Assembly (NCBI GenBank): GCA_903813345.2
Contig: CAIIXF020000005.1
Span: 31,005,375-31,069,374 of the forward strand
Length of the DNA stretch: 64,000 nt
Source: Owenia fusiformis
Lineage: Eukaryota > Annelida > Polychaeta > Sabellida > Oweniidae
Reading direction: 5' to 3'
Part shown: positions 24,001 through 35,500 of the stretch, piece after piece
Position numbering within the stretch: position 1 is the first letter of the stretch
Layout: every line of letters begins with the position of its first letter
The notes under the pieces: model-generated
Database searches by the model: none
Told to the model about the DNA's origin: nothing
Seen by the model: the letters and a program-made list of their open reading frames with translations, nothing else
Made by a program: the position numbers and the translations under genes

Positions 24001-24904
24001 TCACCAGGGCTCAAAACACCATTCTCCGCTGTCGAGGAATCTACATCACCAGGTGAAGCTCCACCCAAGAATCTTAACTGAGTCGCACCTGAAAATACAT
24101 TGAATTTTAGATTGAGCAAGAAATTAACATCACAAGCCCCCTGGCTGAAAATTCTTTCAAAATCATGCAGTTTTTTACCATTTTGAGCAATTTTCAAGTA
24201 ATTTTGCCATTTCTGGGCCAATACTGTCAAAGTGAACCCTCCTGGAATATTTCAAAAAATGAACCCCCTTGGCAAATCCTGGCTACAGGCCTGACTGGTC
24301 TTAAAAAATGTTGCCTATATGACAATATGTCACCACTTCAGTTGTGAAATAATTAGAGGTTATGTCACTATCGTTGCATATATGCCCGAGGTTTTCAGTG
24401 ATATATGGCCCGACCTTGGGAGGGACATTGATCACTGAGATCTGCGAGATTTATTTCTGAGGATGTTATCATCACAAAAGGTATGTCGTTGCCATTATTT
24501 TAAGGTGAATAATAAAAAAATATTATTGTATTGACCTCCTACTGCTACAGCTGTTAAAATATTATATCATTGCAAATCTGAAAATTGAATAGAACTAAAT
24601 ATTTTATTTATTTATGTACCGAATAATGTTGCTTCAACAAACACTTTGCATCCTGCGTCATATTAGTGTAATTTGGCTATTTGGTTAAGATAAACTATAT
24701 GAAATTGAATTGATCTGAAAAGTAATATCAACAAGGAAAGAAATCCCAGACTTTGTAATTTCAGAAATCAGAGACATTGTTTAATGTCCCAAACATTTTG
24801 AACATCCGGATTTATAGAGAAGTACAATTGCATTTACCTCCAACCAGAAGAGCTGTTGTAAGGCTTGTGAATAATGCAAAAATATAACAACAGGAAATGG
24901 TCAT
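21100..24904 (-). CDS. MRPS18C: Mitochondrial small ribosomal subunit protein bS18m (MRPS18C)
   Basis: Conserved coding exons are 22857-22963, 22370-22453, 22041-22167 and 21100-21203 (stop at 21100-21102), all bounded by GT-AG. They encode NPYAKPHRKCILCEHTVQ, then LLSQFLSSYTGNLYGRHITG, then a C-terminus with YKDP-like HKDVDFLEDP. This matches animal MRPS18C, a component of the mitochondrial 28S subunit. The CxxC pair and the Cys in ITGLC are the cysteines expected to hold a metal site. A further exon at 24005-24088 and a start exon at 24838-24904 (MTISCCYIF...) join in frame to give 190 residues. That N-terminus is hydrophobic and lacks arginines, which is unusual for mitochondrial import. 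A better presequence lies at 29875-29959 (separate entry). A hAT MITE sits in the last intron. The core exons are certain; the 5' end is not. Confidence 0.88.
21540..21904. mobile_element. Complete non-autonomous hAT element (MITE) in MRPS18C intron
   Basis: The ends are TAGAGATTTCACGG on the left and, on the opposite strand, TAGAGGTGTCACGG, with 12 of 14 bases shared. The element is flanked by a perfect 8-base duplication GTGTTTAT (21532-21539 and 21905-21912). TAGAG-type ends with an 8-base duplication are the signature of the hAT superfamily. The 365 bp interior is partly palindromic, with repeated GTTCCG and GGAAC motifs, and encodes no transposase. Confidence 0.9.
23534..23600 (+). mobile_element. 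Solo end with mariner-like GGGTGTCCC terminus
   Basis: TATAGGGTGTCCCAAAAAAT resembles the terminus of the mariner-type MITE at 35167. No inverted partner is found nearby, so this is a fragment or a chance similarity. Confidence 0.35.
24005..24088 (-). other. Candidate coding exon upstream of the MRPS18C core
   Basis: The minus strand is flanked by an acceptor (TATTTTCAG) and a donor (CCTG|GTGAGT). It stays open for 27 codons (ATQLRFLGGASPGDVDSS and onward) in the phase needed to join the exon at 22857-22963. It fits after either candidate first exon. A weak resemblance of the LGGASP stretch to a cystatin N-terminus leaves open that it belongs to another small secreted protein. Confidence 0.5.
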
Positions 24905-25163
24905 CAAAACATAGCTGACATTTTCACTTTAAGTATACTCTAATTAACCTTCGGTGTTTCCTGTTTGAAAGCCTTATTGTACAAAGTAAAATGGTCTTCT
25001 TAAACCATGAATTATTTGCCCATTCAGTTATTTATAATGACAAATATTTATTTAATTCAAAATTGACAAATTTCCATTCAAAGGGGTCAAACAATCATAT
25101 TTAAATTCTAGCAATATTATACTTAACATCATTCAGTTTGTGACTTGGTGATAAGCTAGGACC

Positions 25164-26207
25164 ATGTTTCAGATCACAGTTTTGAGTATCTTTATCGTCC
25201 TTATTTTGGACATCAATGGATATGTGATTGAATCAAAAGATAAAGATGAAAACCTTGAAAAACGTGCAGTGAGATATAAATATGATCCAGAATATCAAAG
25301 AATACCAGCAAAACAAACACCGCCACCACCAGCTCGACGTGAACTCTCAAATGATGAAACTGATGCTTTCCCTGAAACTCGACAAGAGATATATAAATAT
25401 GAACCAAAATATCTAAGAATTCCAGTGAAACAAACACCGCCACCACCAGCTCGACGTGAATTCTCAAATGATGAAACTGATGCTTTCCCTGAAACTCGAC
25501 AAGAGATATATAAATATGAACCAAAATATCTAAGAATTCCAGTGAAACAAACACCGCCACCACCAGCTCGACGTGAACTCTCAAATGATGAAACTGATGC
25601 TTTCCCTGAAACTCGACAAGAGATATATAAATATGAACCAAAATATCTAAGAATTCCAGTGAAACAAACACCGCCACCACCAGCTCGACGTGAATTCTCA
25701 AATGATGACACTGAAGCTTTCCCTGAAACTCGACAAGTGATATATAAATCTGATCCAAAATATCTAAGAATGCCGCTGAAACAAACACCCCCACCACCAG
25801 CTCGACGTGAATTCTCAAATGATGACACTGAAGCTTTCCCTGAAACTCGACAAGTGATATATAAATCTGATCCAAAATATCTAAGAATGCCGCTGAAACA
25901 AACACCCCCACCACCAGCTCGACGTGAATTCTCAAATGATGACACTGAAGCTTTCCCTGAAACTCGACAAGTGATATATCTATTAGATCAACAATACGAA
26001 AGAACTTTCTTGAAAGGAACACCTCCACCACCTACTAAAGATGAAACTGTTGTTTTTGCTGAAACTGGAGGAGAGAAGTATGATTATGATCCAGAATATG
26101 TAAAATTTGCTGGACGTGAACTCCCTAAAGAGGACACTGGAGTAAATGCGCAACTCCATAGAGTGATAGAGAAGCTGCGTCAATTCTGGGATAAAAAAAC
26201 GAGTTAA
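25164..26207 (+). CDS. Secreted tandem-repeat protein, possible multi-copy peptide precursor
   Basis: Not recognised. The open frame encodes 347 residues. Residues 1-19 form a signal peptide (MFQITVLSIFIVLILDING), followed by a KR dibasic site at 33-34. Residues 37-269 are six tandem units of 38-39 residues (117 bp). Each contains KYLRIP, KQTPPPPARR and DAFPETRQ-like segments, and each has an RR pair. Degenerate seventh and eighth units and a short charged tail with a probable helix (AQLHRVIEKLRQF) follow. Units 2-4 are nearly identical at the DNA level. The repeated dibasic sites suggest cleavage by proprotein convertases into ~37-residue peptides, although no amidation glycine precedes RR. 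An extracellular matrix or structural protein is the alternative. A donor five bases after the stop (AAG|GTAAGT) and an acceptor at 26556 indicate a spliced 3' UTR. Long minus-strand frames across the repeats are shadows. Confidence 0.8.
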   Translation: MFQITVLSIFIVLILDINGYVIESKDKDENLEKRAVRYKYDPEYQRIPAKQTPPPPARRELSNDETDAFPETRQEIYKYEPKYLRIPVKQTPPPPARREFSNDETDAFPETRQEIYKYEPKYLRIPVKQTPPPPARRELSNDETDAFPETRQEIYKYEPKYLRIPVKQTPPPPARREFSNDDTEAFPETRQVIYKSDPKYLRMPLKQTPPPPARREFSNDDTEAFPETRQVIYKSDPKYLRMPLKQTPPPPARREFSNDDTEAFPETRQVIYLLDQQYERTFLKGTPPPPTKDETVVFAETGGEKYDYDPEYVKFAGRELPKEDTGVNAQLHRVIEKLRQFWDKKTS

Positions 26208-26556
26208 TGAAGGTAAGTATGGCAACCTTTCCATGATGAACACTGTAAGTACAAATATTATACATGTTTTATTTTTATTAAAACAATAATACAGTATTGT
26301 TTACTATGTCAGAGTATTTTGGAGTTAAGTCAACTTTTTGAATTAAAATAAAACTGGCATCATAATTTATTGATAGCCTGAGTAGGGAATTTCTTATTAG
26401 TTGTATTTATTCTATCGATATCATTAATAGTTTTATCAATACCATTGTATCTATTGATCTCTGTCACAGGTGAAGAAAGGTTCTACTTTTACTGGTCTGT
26501 TAATATTATTAACTGTTCAAAGTTATAACTGATACCTAAATGCATTTATATTACAG

Positions 26557-28650
26557 GGCAAAGAAAAAGAAAGGCATTGAAGAATGGAAATCCCAAATCT
26601 GGAAAAGATGGACACCATGAGTTTTTAATCAATTCTTATTAGGACTAGATATCTATATTTTGCAGACTAGGTCATTTTGGTATATGATCTTGATTAGCTT
26701 TAGATTTACTACAAAGAGATTACATCTCAGTGTTCTTTGGGATGGTGACCAAACAAAAATTGGTATGGGTTGAATGAACATTATGCTGATGACAAACATT
26801 GATTTTTAGCCATTCACAAGTGAAGTGCACATTGCACTTTTGCATACAGCGGTACAAAGCCATTTAAAAAACATATCACAAGCTTACAGAATGAACATTT
26901 TATTGACGTAACAAAATATAAAATGGTAATCTCCAACATATCACCATTGCAGGTAAAGAGGATTAGTGTAAGTGATCGTAAGATGGCAAAATCATTAAAA
27001 CATTTTGAGAACTTGATTGGTTGAATTGTGCGTATTGATTGAAAAATCAACTTGAGTTGATCTATTTCAACAAATCAAAATATTTCAAAAAAGATTTATT
27101 GAGTAAGAAAAAATGCATTTTTTAATTTGTTGGAAAATTGAACACTTTACAAGTAGGATAAAAAGGAGCTAATTTTGTCAGATTTTGATTTATCATTTAG
27201 CCATAGCAGTGTGCTGTCTATCCAAGAGACACTGCCATTGGGAGATTGACAAAAAAATTTAGAACAGAGTCACATTAATCGAAAGAAATAACAACAGTGC
27301 ATCTGAGTACATCTTGAAGGAGAACTTGCTGTAATTAAATTAACTGCAATTTCATTTAAACTTTGGACACCATCCATAAGGAATTAATAATTATGTATTT
27401 GATATCTATCAGAAAATACAAAGAACATCACTGTAGCATTTCATCCTTCAATTTTAGATGTGGAAATAAAATAAATATGCAAAGAACTTTTTTGTTTTCT
27501 CGTTTGTGCTTGATTGGTTGATGCAGGACTATTTCTCCAATGAAGCAGATGTACATAATGTACATAGCGCATACAGTAGAACCTGTCTAAGTGAAACACA
27601 TTTGGTACCTCTAAAATGTGTTCCACTTGGGAGGTGTTTCCCTTATAGAGGTTCATTTAACATAAAGGCAGTTGGTCTTGGGACTCTGAAAATTGTTCCA
27701 CTTCTACAGCTGGTCTACTTGAGTAAATAATGTAAAATAACACAAGTAAAAACCCAAAGTAGCCAAGTATCATAAAACAGTGGGCCAGGGCCAGAGTGTT
27801 TGAACATGGGCTTTCATGGTTTGAATAACTAGAAAATTCAGTGGTTTACTTTTCAAAATTGCAAAAATATTCCAACATGCACCCTGGCCTAATTACAAAA
27901 GGCCACAGCACTACCAAAAGTCAATGGTAAATTTCATATGCGCCATTTTGTTGAATCCTTTGATTTGATTGGTTACCTTAAAAAACAAGATGGCCGACAA
28001 GGAAGTAAAAAATAATATGAAATTGATTAATCTTACAAATGTGATTTATCTGCACAGCTCCTTTAATTTAAATCACGAATATATCAGGCAAAAGTGTAAC
28101 TGCACACAATGCTTGCATATTTTGAAATGTAACCATCGCATATATTGTCTAAAACGTATTAAATTGACGTCATCAAAACAGAAATTTACTTCTAATTTGA
28201 GTGGCAATTTTCTCAAAACCCGGAGCTTGATATCTTACAAACCATATTTTAAAGTGTGTTTATTCAAACAAATGTGTAAAATTAAAGGTTCATGAAGGTT
28301 CAAGACTCGAAATAAGCAGGTAAAGTATCCCTCCTCGCGACTTTCTTGAAGAATAGACAGCCATTTAGCTATGAAGAGATCGAAAATACTTACATCTTCA
28401 ATCATTTAAACTTATCTCGACATTTGTTTACGATGTTGTGCCTCAAAAGCAAGAAATCTAGACACGATTACGATAAATAACCCCTCCTATATCCATGTTA
28501 AAAATGTGGGGTGACACCGTAATTGAAAGAAAAGTAGTTTCTTCCGGTGCACAGTGCATTGACCAATCAATGGATCGGATCAGTGTAATCTGGCAGAGAA
28601 TTGTCCATTGAAATTTTCCACGCCAATTCTAGCTGAGATTCATTCTATTC
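26557..28650. other. 3' UTR exon and repeat-bearing non-coding DNA
   Basis: The 3' UTR exon of the secreted repeat-protein gene begins near 26557, after a TTACAG acceptor. Beyond it I see AT-rich sequence. A block at about 27575-27680 (ACCTGTCTAAGTGAAACAC, AGAGGTTCATTT) is related to 57335-57440 and so is an interspersed repeat. No further exon is supported. Confidence 0.4.
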
Positions 28651-29487
28651 TACTACTTTTTTCAAGGCCTGACTGCGTGGCTAACATGCTAAATATAAGA
28701 GTTAGCTGACGTTTGGGAGTCTGACTTACCTTCTAAAGGTTAGAACCCGAATCTTAATGAAACCATATCACCTTTGTTGCGTCGATGATGATGCATAAAC
28801 ATAGCATTTGATACAAATTAGCGTAAATGCTTTTCCGACTTTTTTATTTTTCATCAATGTTGACTTCCGGGAAGGCGTTGTAGTTATCACGAAATAACGC
28901 ATTGACCCTTGAACTTTACTTTGTTGACGTGTCAACCTGTCAACCAAGCATGTCTGGTGTGAAAATTAAAAGAATATTAGCAATGTTCTACATCCGCCAA
29001 GCTAAGTGAAGTAGTCAATATTTAAAATTACCAATTTTAAGTGAAGTACGCAACGAACGAAACTGCGTGATCTACACTCCCACTATTGGTCTGAATGAAA
29101 TGCTACGTAGAAATATGAGCCGTCTGCTGTATTAGTCGATTAATAGAGTAAGACCTGTTGGTGATGCTTTATAATTTAGACCAAAACATTGAAGAACAAA
29201 CGAACCTGTAAATCGTGAAAACAACGAACAAATATTCGGTTTTCACATGTGTTCGGTAATTTTTCGTATTGAAACTTCCGGAACTTACAAGGAAATCATT
29301 CATTTTCTCGATCCATGATTTACCTCTTGGATGTTGTGGCAAATGCTCCATGGTTGACGGAACAAAGGTGATATGGTTTCATTAAGATTCGGGTTCTAAC
29401 CTTTAGAAGGTAAGTCAGACTCCCAAACGTCAGCTAACTCTTATATTTAGCATGTTAGCGACGCAGTCAGGCCTTGAAAAAGTAGTA
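28651..29487. mobile_element. Long-terminal-inverted-repeat element with ~135 bp near-identical arms
   Basis: The left arm (28651-28790) and the right arm (about 29350-29487) are reverse complements with only a few differences over ~135 bases. They begin TACTACTTTTTTCAAGGCC and end near ATATCACCTTTGTT. The ~560 bp between them is unrelated, with no open frame. This is the architecture of a non-autonomous DNA transposon. I do not see an unambiguous target-site duplication. Confidence 0.85.
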
Positions 29488-29874
29488 TGATAAATACTGC
29501 ATATGTTTGATAAACGATATTATCAGATGTAAGTATAAGATGTATTTGAAATATAGGACCGACATTTATGCTTTGAATTATGACATTTGAGATCGAAAAA
29601 TACAAATTAGTTTGAGGATAATTTTCCATTGACTTTTGGCAGTGCACAGCTTTGCTCCACATTATACATAACAATCTGAAATATACAAAAGTTAGGACTT
29701 GTTTCTATTTCTTTATAAACTGTTGCAATATAGTCATTTGTTTGCTTAATTTTTAAATTACAAACATTTAAAATTTTACTGTAAATGAAATTAAAAAAAT
29801 GGGCGATAATATGTGATATTTATCCTCTTCATCGATTTATCATGAGAATATATACTAAAGATCCAGTTACTTAC

Positions 29875-29959
29875 TTTCGAATGAATCTTTAATCATCCCT
29901 CTGCGATTCTGCAATGTAGATCTTCGCCAAAGGTGTCTGGCAATAGAGAAATTCATCAT
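29875..29959 (-). CDS. MRPS18C: Alternative first coding exon with mitochondrial presequence (probable MRPS18C start)
   Basis: On the minus strand an ATG at 29959 opens 28 codons ending in a strong donor (GAAA|GTAAGT). The peptide, MMNFSIARHLWRRSTLQNRR followed by GMIKDSFE, is arginine-rich, has almost no acidic residues in its first 20 positions and can form an amphipathic helix, as expected of a mitochondrial targeting sequence. It ends one base into a codon, exactly the phase required by the MRPS18C exons at 24005-24088 or 22857-22963. I infer that this is the true or main start of MRPS18C. If so, the plus-strand secreted repeat-protein gene lies inside its first intron. It could instead start a different gene whose other exons I have not found. 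Confidence 0.55.
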
Positions 29960-32221
29960 AAAAAAACTTGATTTGATCGTGGTGCGAGCGGTTCCTTACT
30001 TATGGCAAGATATGAGGAGTCACGAAATGCATGACATTAAAATCTGCGTTCATCCCACGTTATCCGTGTTCTCGTTCTGCCGATATACCCAGACAATCGG
30101 CGGTTCCAATATATTAGAAGTTACATCTTGAGTTCTATAATGCATTGAGGTAGGTATCTTAAGTGTAAGGGGCGTAGATAATTCTCCCAAGTTGTAATCG
30201 TACAGGCAAATGAATGCGCTCAGTGCAGGACTACAGTCCGGGAACGGGATAAATCCCACGGACCTCCAGATTACCTCTTGTTGGTGTCTAGGGTCATTAA
30301 ATATACTCATTTATTCTTTGAGCCTACTACCAATAGGTGCCTGATCTGTGGTTTATCCTTATCATACTTGAATACATGGCTGCTTGGGCATTTTTTATTT
30401 AGAAAAGGAGTTAAGCTTGCAATATTTTTCACAACCTAAACCTGAATGGAAAACATTTTAAGTGATGCATTGCGATTGGTCATACGTTTAGGATGGCTTT
30501 TCGATTTTATATGCAAGCTAAAATCCCTGTGTTGTGTTCAAATGCATTTTCATTGGTTATTAGTATAGGAATTATATTTTGATCATACAGCACGATACAT
30601 ATAAAGCCATTGAATTCCTCCCAACTTCAATCTAAATACTGTCATAAATTCCTTTATTTTTCAGAAATTCATCAAAAAGTAAGTTATTATAAAAAACTGA
30701 GATGATGTCAGTTTCTATCTTTAGTCATTTGAAATGGCTTCCTGTTTAACAAAAAACAGAGGTTTCAAGATTTTTTCCAATAGGGAGTGCGTTGCCAACC
30801 GTTTTCCTAAAAATTGAATGGCGAAAGGCGCGGGCCATGCGAGCGGTGAGTTTTGGCGGCTCCTCCCTCCCTCTAGAAATTAAGCCAGATTTGCATTTAA
30901 CTCTACGGGGTCAGAGTTTGGTCAATTTTTCCTGAAATTTCCTGAATTTCCTTAAGACTTTAAGAGATACTTTCAAAACCTGGAACTTCTTTTCAAACCA
31001 ACCCAGTTTGTTTACTTTTAAAAAATCACATAAGATTCATAACTCATGTAAGATGATACTTCACCATATAGGGAATTAATATTTTGGTGATAAAAACTGC
31101 TATGTTCAATCCATAGTTCTGCAAGAAATTTGAGATCAGCCCTATGTACCATGCTTAATAGCCCTGTGTACCATGATAAATATACAAAAACAATTAGCTT
31201 ATAAAATAAATAGTTTATTTTTACATATAAAATGACTAAAATATGACATAAAATATGAAATTAAAGGTTCAGGTAGGTTATTGCAAACAATTTCAGACAG
31301 TTATATCTTGGATTATGACTATTTTCTGACCAAGAAGACAGGTATGTCTTTTAGATCCAATCATTATCTCAAAGAAATTTACATACATGTACAATAATAA
31401 TAAAGTTAAACAGACTCAGAGATATTTAACAAGCAATCAACCCATCAACACACTTTTTCAAAGATGTTGACCTCATTTTCAACCAAAATAGAAATGATTT
31501 TTTACAATGTCTAATACATTACTATTCTTTATTTTGATGTATCAAATAGTTCTTGAAAGAAAAACTGAATTGCTCTAAGATAAGTGTTTCCCATGTTATT
31601 TCCCCATTGTAATTCTCATGCTATCCATTGGTTTCAGTTAATTTTGGTCATCCAAATTCAGTATCTTTAAAGTCCCTGGAGCTATCAACTTAGGTCTGAT
31701 TAACTAAATTATCATTATACATGTATATACTTTTCTTGGAGATAATGAATGGGTCTAAAAGAAACATTCATCTTCATGATCAGAAAATATTCATAATTCC
31801 AGTAAGAATCGTCTAAAATTGTTTGCGATAATGACACGTTCCTCTGCAAATGATTAAATTACAAAGTTAAACCAGACAAAATAACACATGACTCATTTCC
31901 ATGTGACACAGAGGACAGTATCGCTATGGAGTCTATAGCTACAATACAATGTCAATGGTTATATCACTTCGAAGACACCAATATGAGGTATTACGTAACA
32001 GCAAAATACGATACAGTTAATAGCATTAGGAGTATAGAGTACATAATTACATATGACCAAATCCCCAAAATTATAGACTCCAAGACATGTGATAAAATCT
32101 TCATCACATTTCAGCTTAGGTAATGCAGGAAATATTCCAGTATTCTCCAACAATGTGACTGCATAAAATCATCCAGTGTTCTTCAGTATTGTGTCAGATA
32201 TTCCTCACCTACAATACCGCT
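29960..32221. other. Intergenic DNA, no gene seen
   Basis: AT-rich sequence with no exon I can support. Short open frames here have no recognisable coding character. Confidence 0.4.
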
Positions 32222-32550
32222 TTTGTATTATTGACAATGCTCACTGATAAACGATAATGTTCATTGTTCAATGATAATGTTCACTGTCCAATGATAATGT
32301 TCACTTTTCAATAATAATGAACATTGCTCAATGATAATAATAATGTTCACTGTTCAATAATAATGAACATTGCTCAATGATAATAATAATGTTCACTGTT
32401 CAATAATAATGAACATTGTTCAATGATAATAATAATGTCCACCGTTCAATGTTAATGAACTGTTTGATGATAATGTTCACTATTCAATGATAACATTCCT
32501 ACTTCAATGGTAGCATTCATCAATCAATGATAATGTTCATCATTCAACAA
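32222..32550. repeat. Minisatellite of TGATAATGTTCACTGTTCAA units
   Basis: Degenerate units alternate TGATAATGTTCACTGTTCAA with AATAATGAACATTGCTCAA. Because GTTCA and GAAC motifs face each other, the array can fold on itself. The central part repeats with a period of about 47 bases (for example near 32344 and 32391). It lies just downstream of the securin gene. Confidence 0.75.
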
Positions 32551-32590
32551 CTCAACCAGCATTTAAAACAATAGATTTATAGCTCTTGGT

Positions 32591-32596
32591 TTTATT
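32591..32596 (-). terminator. Polyadenylation signal overlapping the securin stop codon
   Basis: The minus strand reads TTTTAATAAAACC. The stop codon TAA (32595-32597) shares two bases with an AATAAA hexamer. A GT-rich tract (GGTTGAGTTGTTG) lies 30-45 bases further on, where a downstream element is expected. The 3' UTR may therefore be only about 15-25 bases. Confidence 0.55.
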
Positions 32597-35500
32597 AAAA
32601 ACTGATATCTGATAAGTCCATCATGTCATCAATAGGTGGCAGGGGTATGTCATCTATGCGCATATCTGATTCCTCCAGCAGAGTTAAGGTCGGATCTGAA
32701 ATACAACATAAGCCTCAAATATAGAAACAGTAATGTCATGTACACGCAAACAAAAATGAGCCAATGGTCTTCCTTCCAATCTCTGGACCCCCCAAATCTA
32801 CTTCACTGCTATATGGGGAGGTGTGTTATGGGAGGATTACAGGGGCTTGTGGCTAGACTTATGAACCAAAATCACTGCATTTCATTTTATTTAAGATATT
32901 ATTAAAGAGGATTATCAATAAACATATGGCATATACTATATCTAGTATTTAATTTGCTATTAATTTTTATGTAATATTGATTCAGTGTTCAATATGGCTG
33001 AACAAAACAGAGTATAACTGGCACAATGGACACATAATTAGGACTTTAGCAAGAACTCGTAGGCAATCTGTATAATAATTGTGGAATTACCAGTGCTTTC
33101 ATTAACAGATAACAGGTGATTTTTCAACTTTTCCATGTCAAATTTATGATTTCCATTAATTTTGCGTGCCTGTTGTTTTCATTTATTTAGCCTGTTGTGA
33201 GAAATTCAAGTGAAACCCCTGAATTACTGTCATTAATTTTATCACCACGATCAAAAATTTGAATGTTTAAATTACCTTCGAGAAAACCTTCACGTTTTTT
33301 ATTGACTGTAAAAGATTCCTTGATTTTTGGTTCAGGGGATGGAGGGGGCACTGCTACACAAGACAGCAATGGTCCCATCTTCAAGAAGGCATCTAGGTGT
33401 ACACTGGGTCTCTCTGATTTTGGACATATGTCATTCTCATAGTCTTCTGAAACATCAAAATATGAACGAGATATAGGATAGGTTGGCTAATGCTGTAAGA
33501 TATGTTAGATGAGATTTATTCCCTTGAAAAACTGCCAAATCAAATAGACGCCAACTGTCTGATATCATAAAAATTGCCAAATTAAACAGCACCAAATCAA
33601 GATGAATATCTACTCATTATATTAGCAAGGATAATCCCAATAATGTGTACAGACTGTATTGGATAATCTTTTTATCTTATTACTCCTTTGTGTTGTTTGT
33701 ACATTTCAAGAATAATTGACATTTCCTGGAAAATCAGATAGTTGCTTCATAAAATAGAGTTGATAGCCTCAGGACTCCTAGACTTTGACTCATGCGGTCG
33801 TCAGTTCCAACCTCGCTGACCACATTCTGTCCATCCAAACCATGCTCTCACAACGTGAATATCGGTCCTTTAGACACGAACTGCAAGTTCCTCTCTCCTT
33901 AATTTATTTCTTTTTTTGCGCACTGAGTTCCCTTTCTTCAAACATATTGCAATGTGGTTCGCAATGTGGGAATTTGATGCACGAGTGGAGAAATAAGTTG
34001 GAGAAAGAGGAATTGGTGGTTCATGATAAAAAAACAATATTTGCGTTGTGAAAACGTAGTAACGTAGTCCGGGTGGAGGGAACATGGTCAACGAGGTCGA
34101 ACTGACAACCGCGTGAGTTGAAATCTAAGAGGCCTGAGCTTGTAAAGGATTTTTTCTGTGAATTTTAATGTCTTTCTTGAAACTGATACCAAGAGATTTT
34201 TGGAAAAAATGCTTTCTGAATTATCCGATTGCAGGCATATGTAATTCATCTGCCTTTTCTATTGGGTCGTAAAGCTAAATTCTGGCTGCTGTTGTTGAAA
34301 ACACAACATATTACACATCTGCTTTATGAACCTCAACAGGTTTCAAAATGAAATAAAGTAGTTATAAATTTTATGTAAAAGAACCTTGATCCAAGACTAG
34401 AAAGAACCCAGGCTCACCTGTGTCATCATATATGTGGAATTTCTCAGTATCTTGGACCAAATTTTCCTGTTTGGGCACTGGCTTGAGGTTTACATCACAT
34501 TTTACTTGTGGGGCTTGGGTTCTTGACTTCCCCTTCTGAGTTTGTTGATTCTAAAAATATGATTAATATTTCAAGATACGTCATTCTTATTCCATATAAA
34601 ATGCACTTATTACATCACAAAATTGAACTATTAATATTTTAGCTGTCATGATCGAAAATAGATATGTTTTTTACATTCCTCCTTCATTCGATGGAATAAA
34701 AATGTGTTAGCTTTTAGATTTTGGGTTAGAGGAATTCTTTAAAATGCAATACAGGTTGAGCCACTAAAAGGGGAACTAACTTGAGTGTTATTCACTATGT
34801 TAACATTTGCAAGACGAAGTCCAATATTTGGGTTGGTTTCTGTAATAGACTTCTTTGATCCTTGTTGCTTCTTTTGGGCAAAGTTGTGCGCAAGTTGGCT
34901 AAAGGTCAGTCTGGATTCGGTGTTCACTGTTCCAAGAGCCTTACGAGATGGTCCATTAGCCTTAAGCTGGTTATTGCTTTGAAAGGTTTTTCCAACTGAA
35001 AGTATTTCAAAATTGATTTTTTTTAATTACAAGTATGTTTTCTAGTACTTAGTAAAAATAAAACTATAAATCGTGTATGGTTTCATTCAAAGAAACCTGA
35101 CATCTCTGCAAGGTTGGTTAAAATGTTATCAATATAACTTCAATAGACCACTGGTTTGTGTATCTACAGGGTGTCCCGAAAGTATGGGCCCCCCCCTAGG
35201 CAGACATATCCCAGTGTCCTCATAGTATGTGTCATATATCATTTTAAAGCTTATCCAAAGTAACATTGATTTGCCAAGTATCATGGTTTAACTCCCAAAT
35301 GGGAAAAAGTTACGGTCATTTTAAAAGTTAGTGTTTTGTCAAAATAAAGTTCAATTTTACCCCACATTACTAGTCAATGAGTCCCCCCTTGGCCATGTTA
35401 ACAGCAGCAATTATTTTCAGATATGACCTTAAAAGCCCTTCAAATAGGGGTGTGGAATTTTATAACCCTCTTAAAACCTGTTAAGGCACTTTAGAAGAGT

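Noticed and set aside
23976-24230. Possible cystatin (LGGASPGDVD followed by an open frame)
   Set aside because: No QVVAG segment or cysteine pattern was found downstream, and a strong donor interrupts the frame. It fits better as an exon joined to MRPS18C, so it is reported only as a candidate exon.
25213-26031. Long minus-strand frames (272 and 216 codons) across the secreted repeat-protein gene
   Set aside because: They mirror the 117-bp repeat, since a period divisible by three keeps all frames open. The sense frame has a signal peptide, start context and coherent composition, and the antisense ones do not.
30050-30310. 86-codon minus-strand frame upstream of the candidate MRPS18C first exon
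   Set aside because: There is no recognisable motif, splice context or compositional sign of coding. I left it as chance.
32222-32550. CRISPR-like spaced repeats
   Set aside because: The units are degenerate, vary in spacing and have no unique spacers. The context is animal nuclear DNA. It is a minisatellite.
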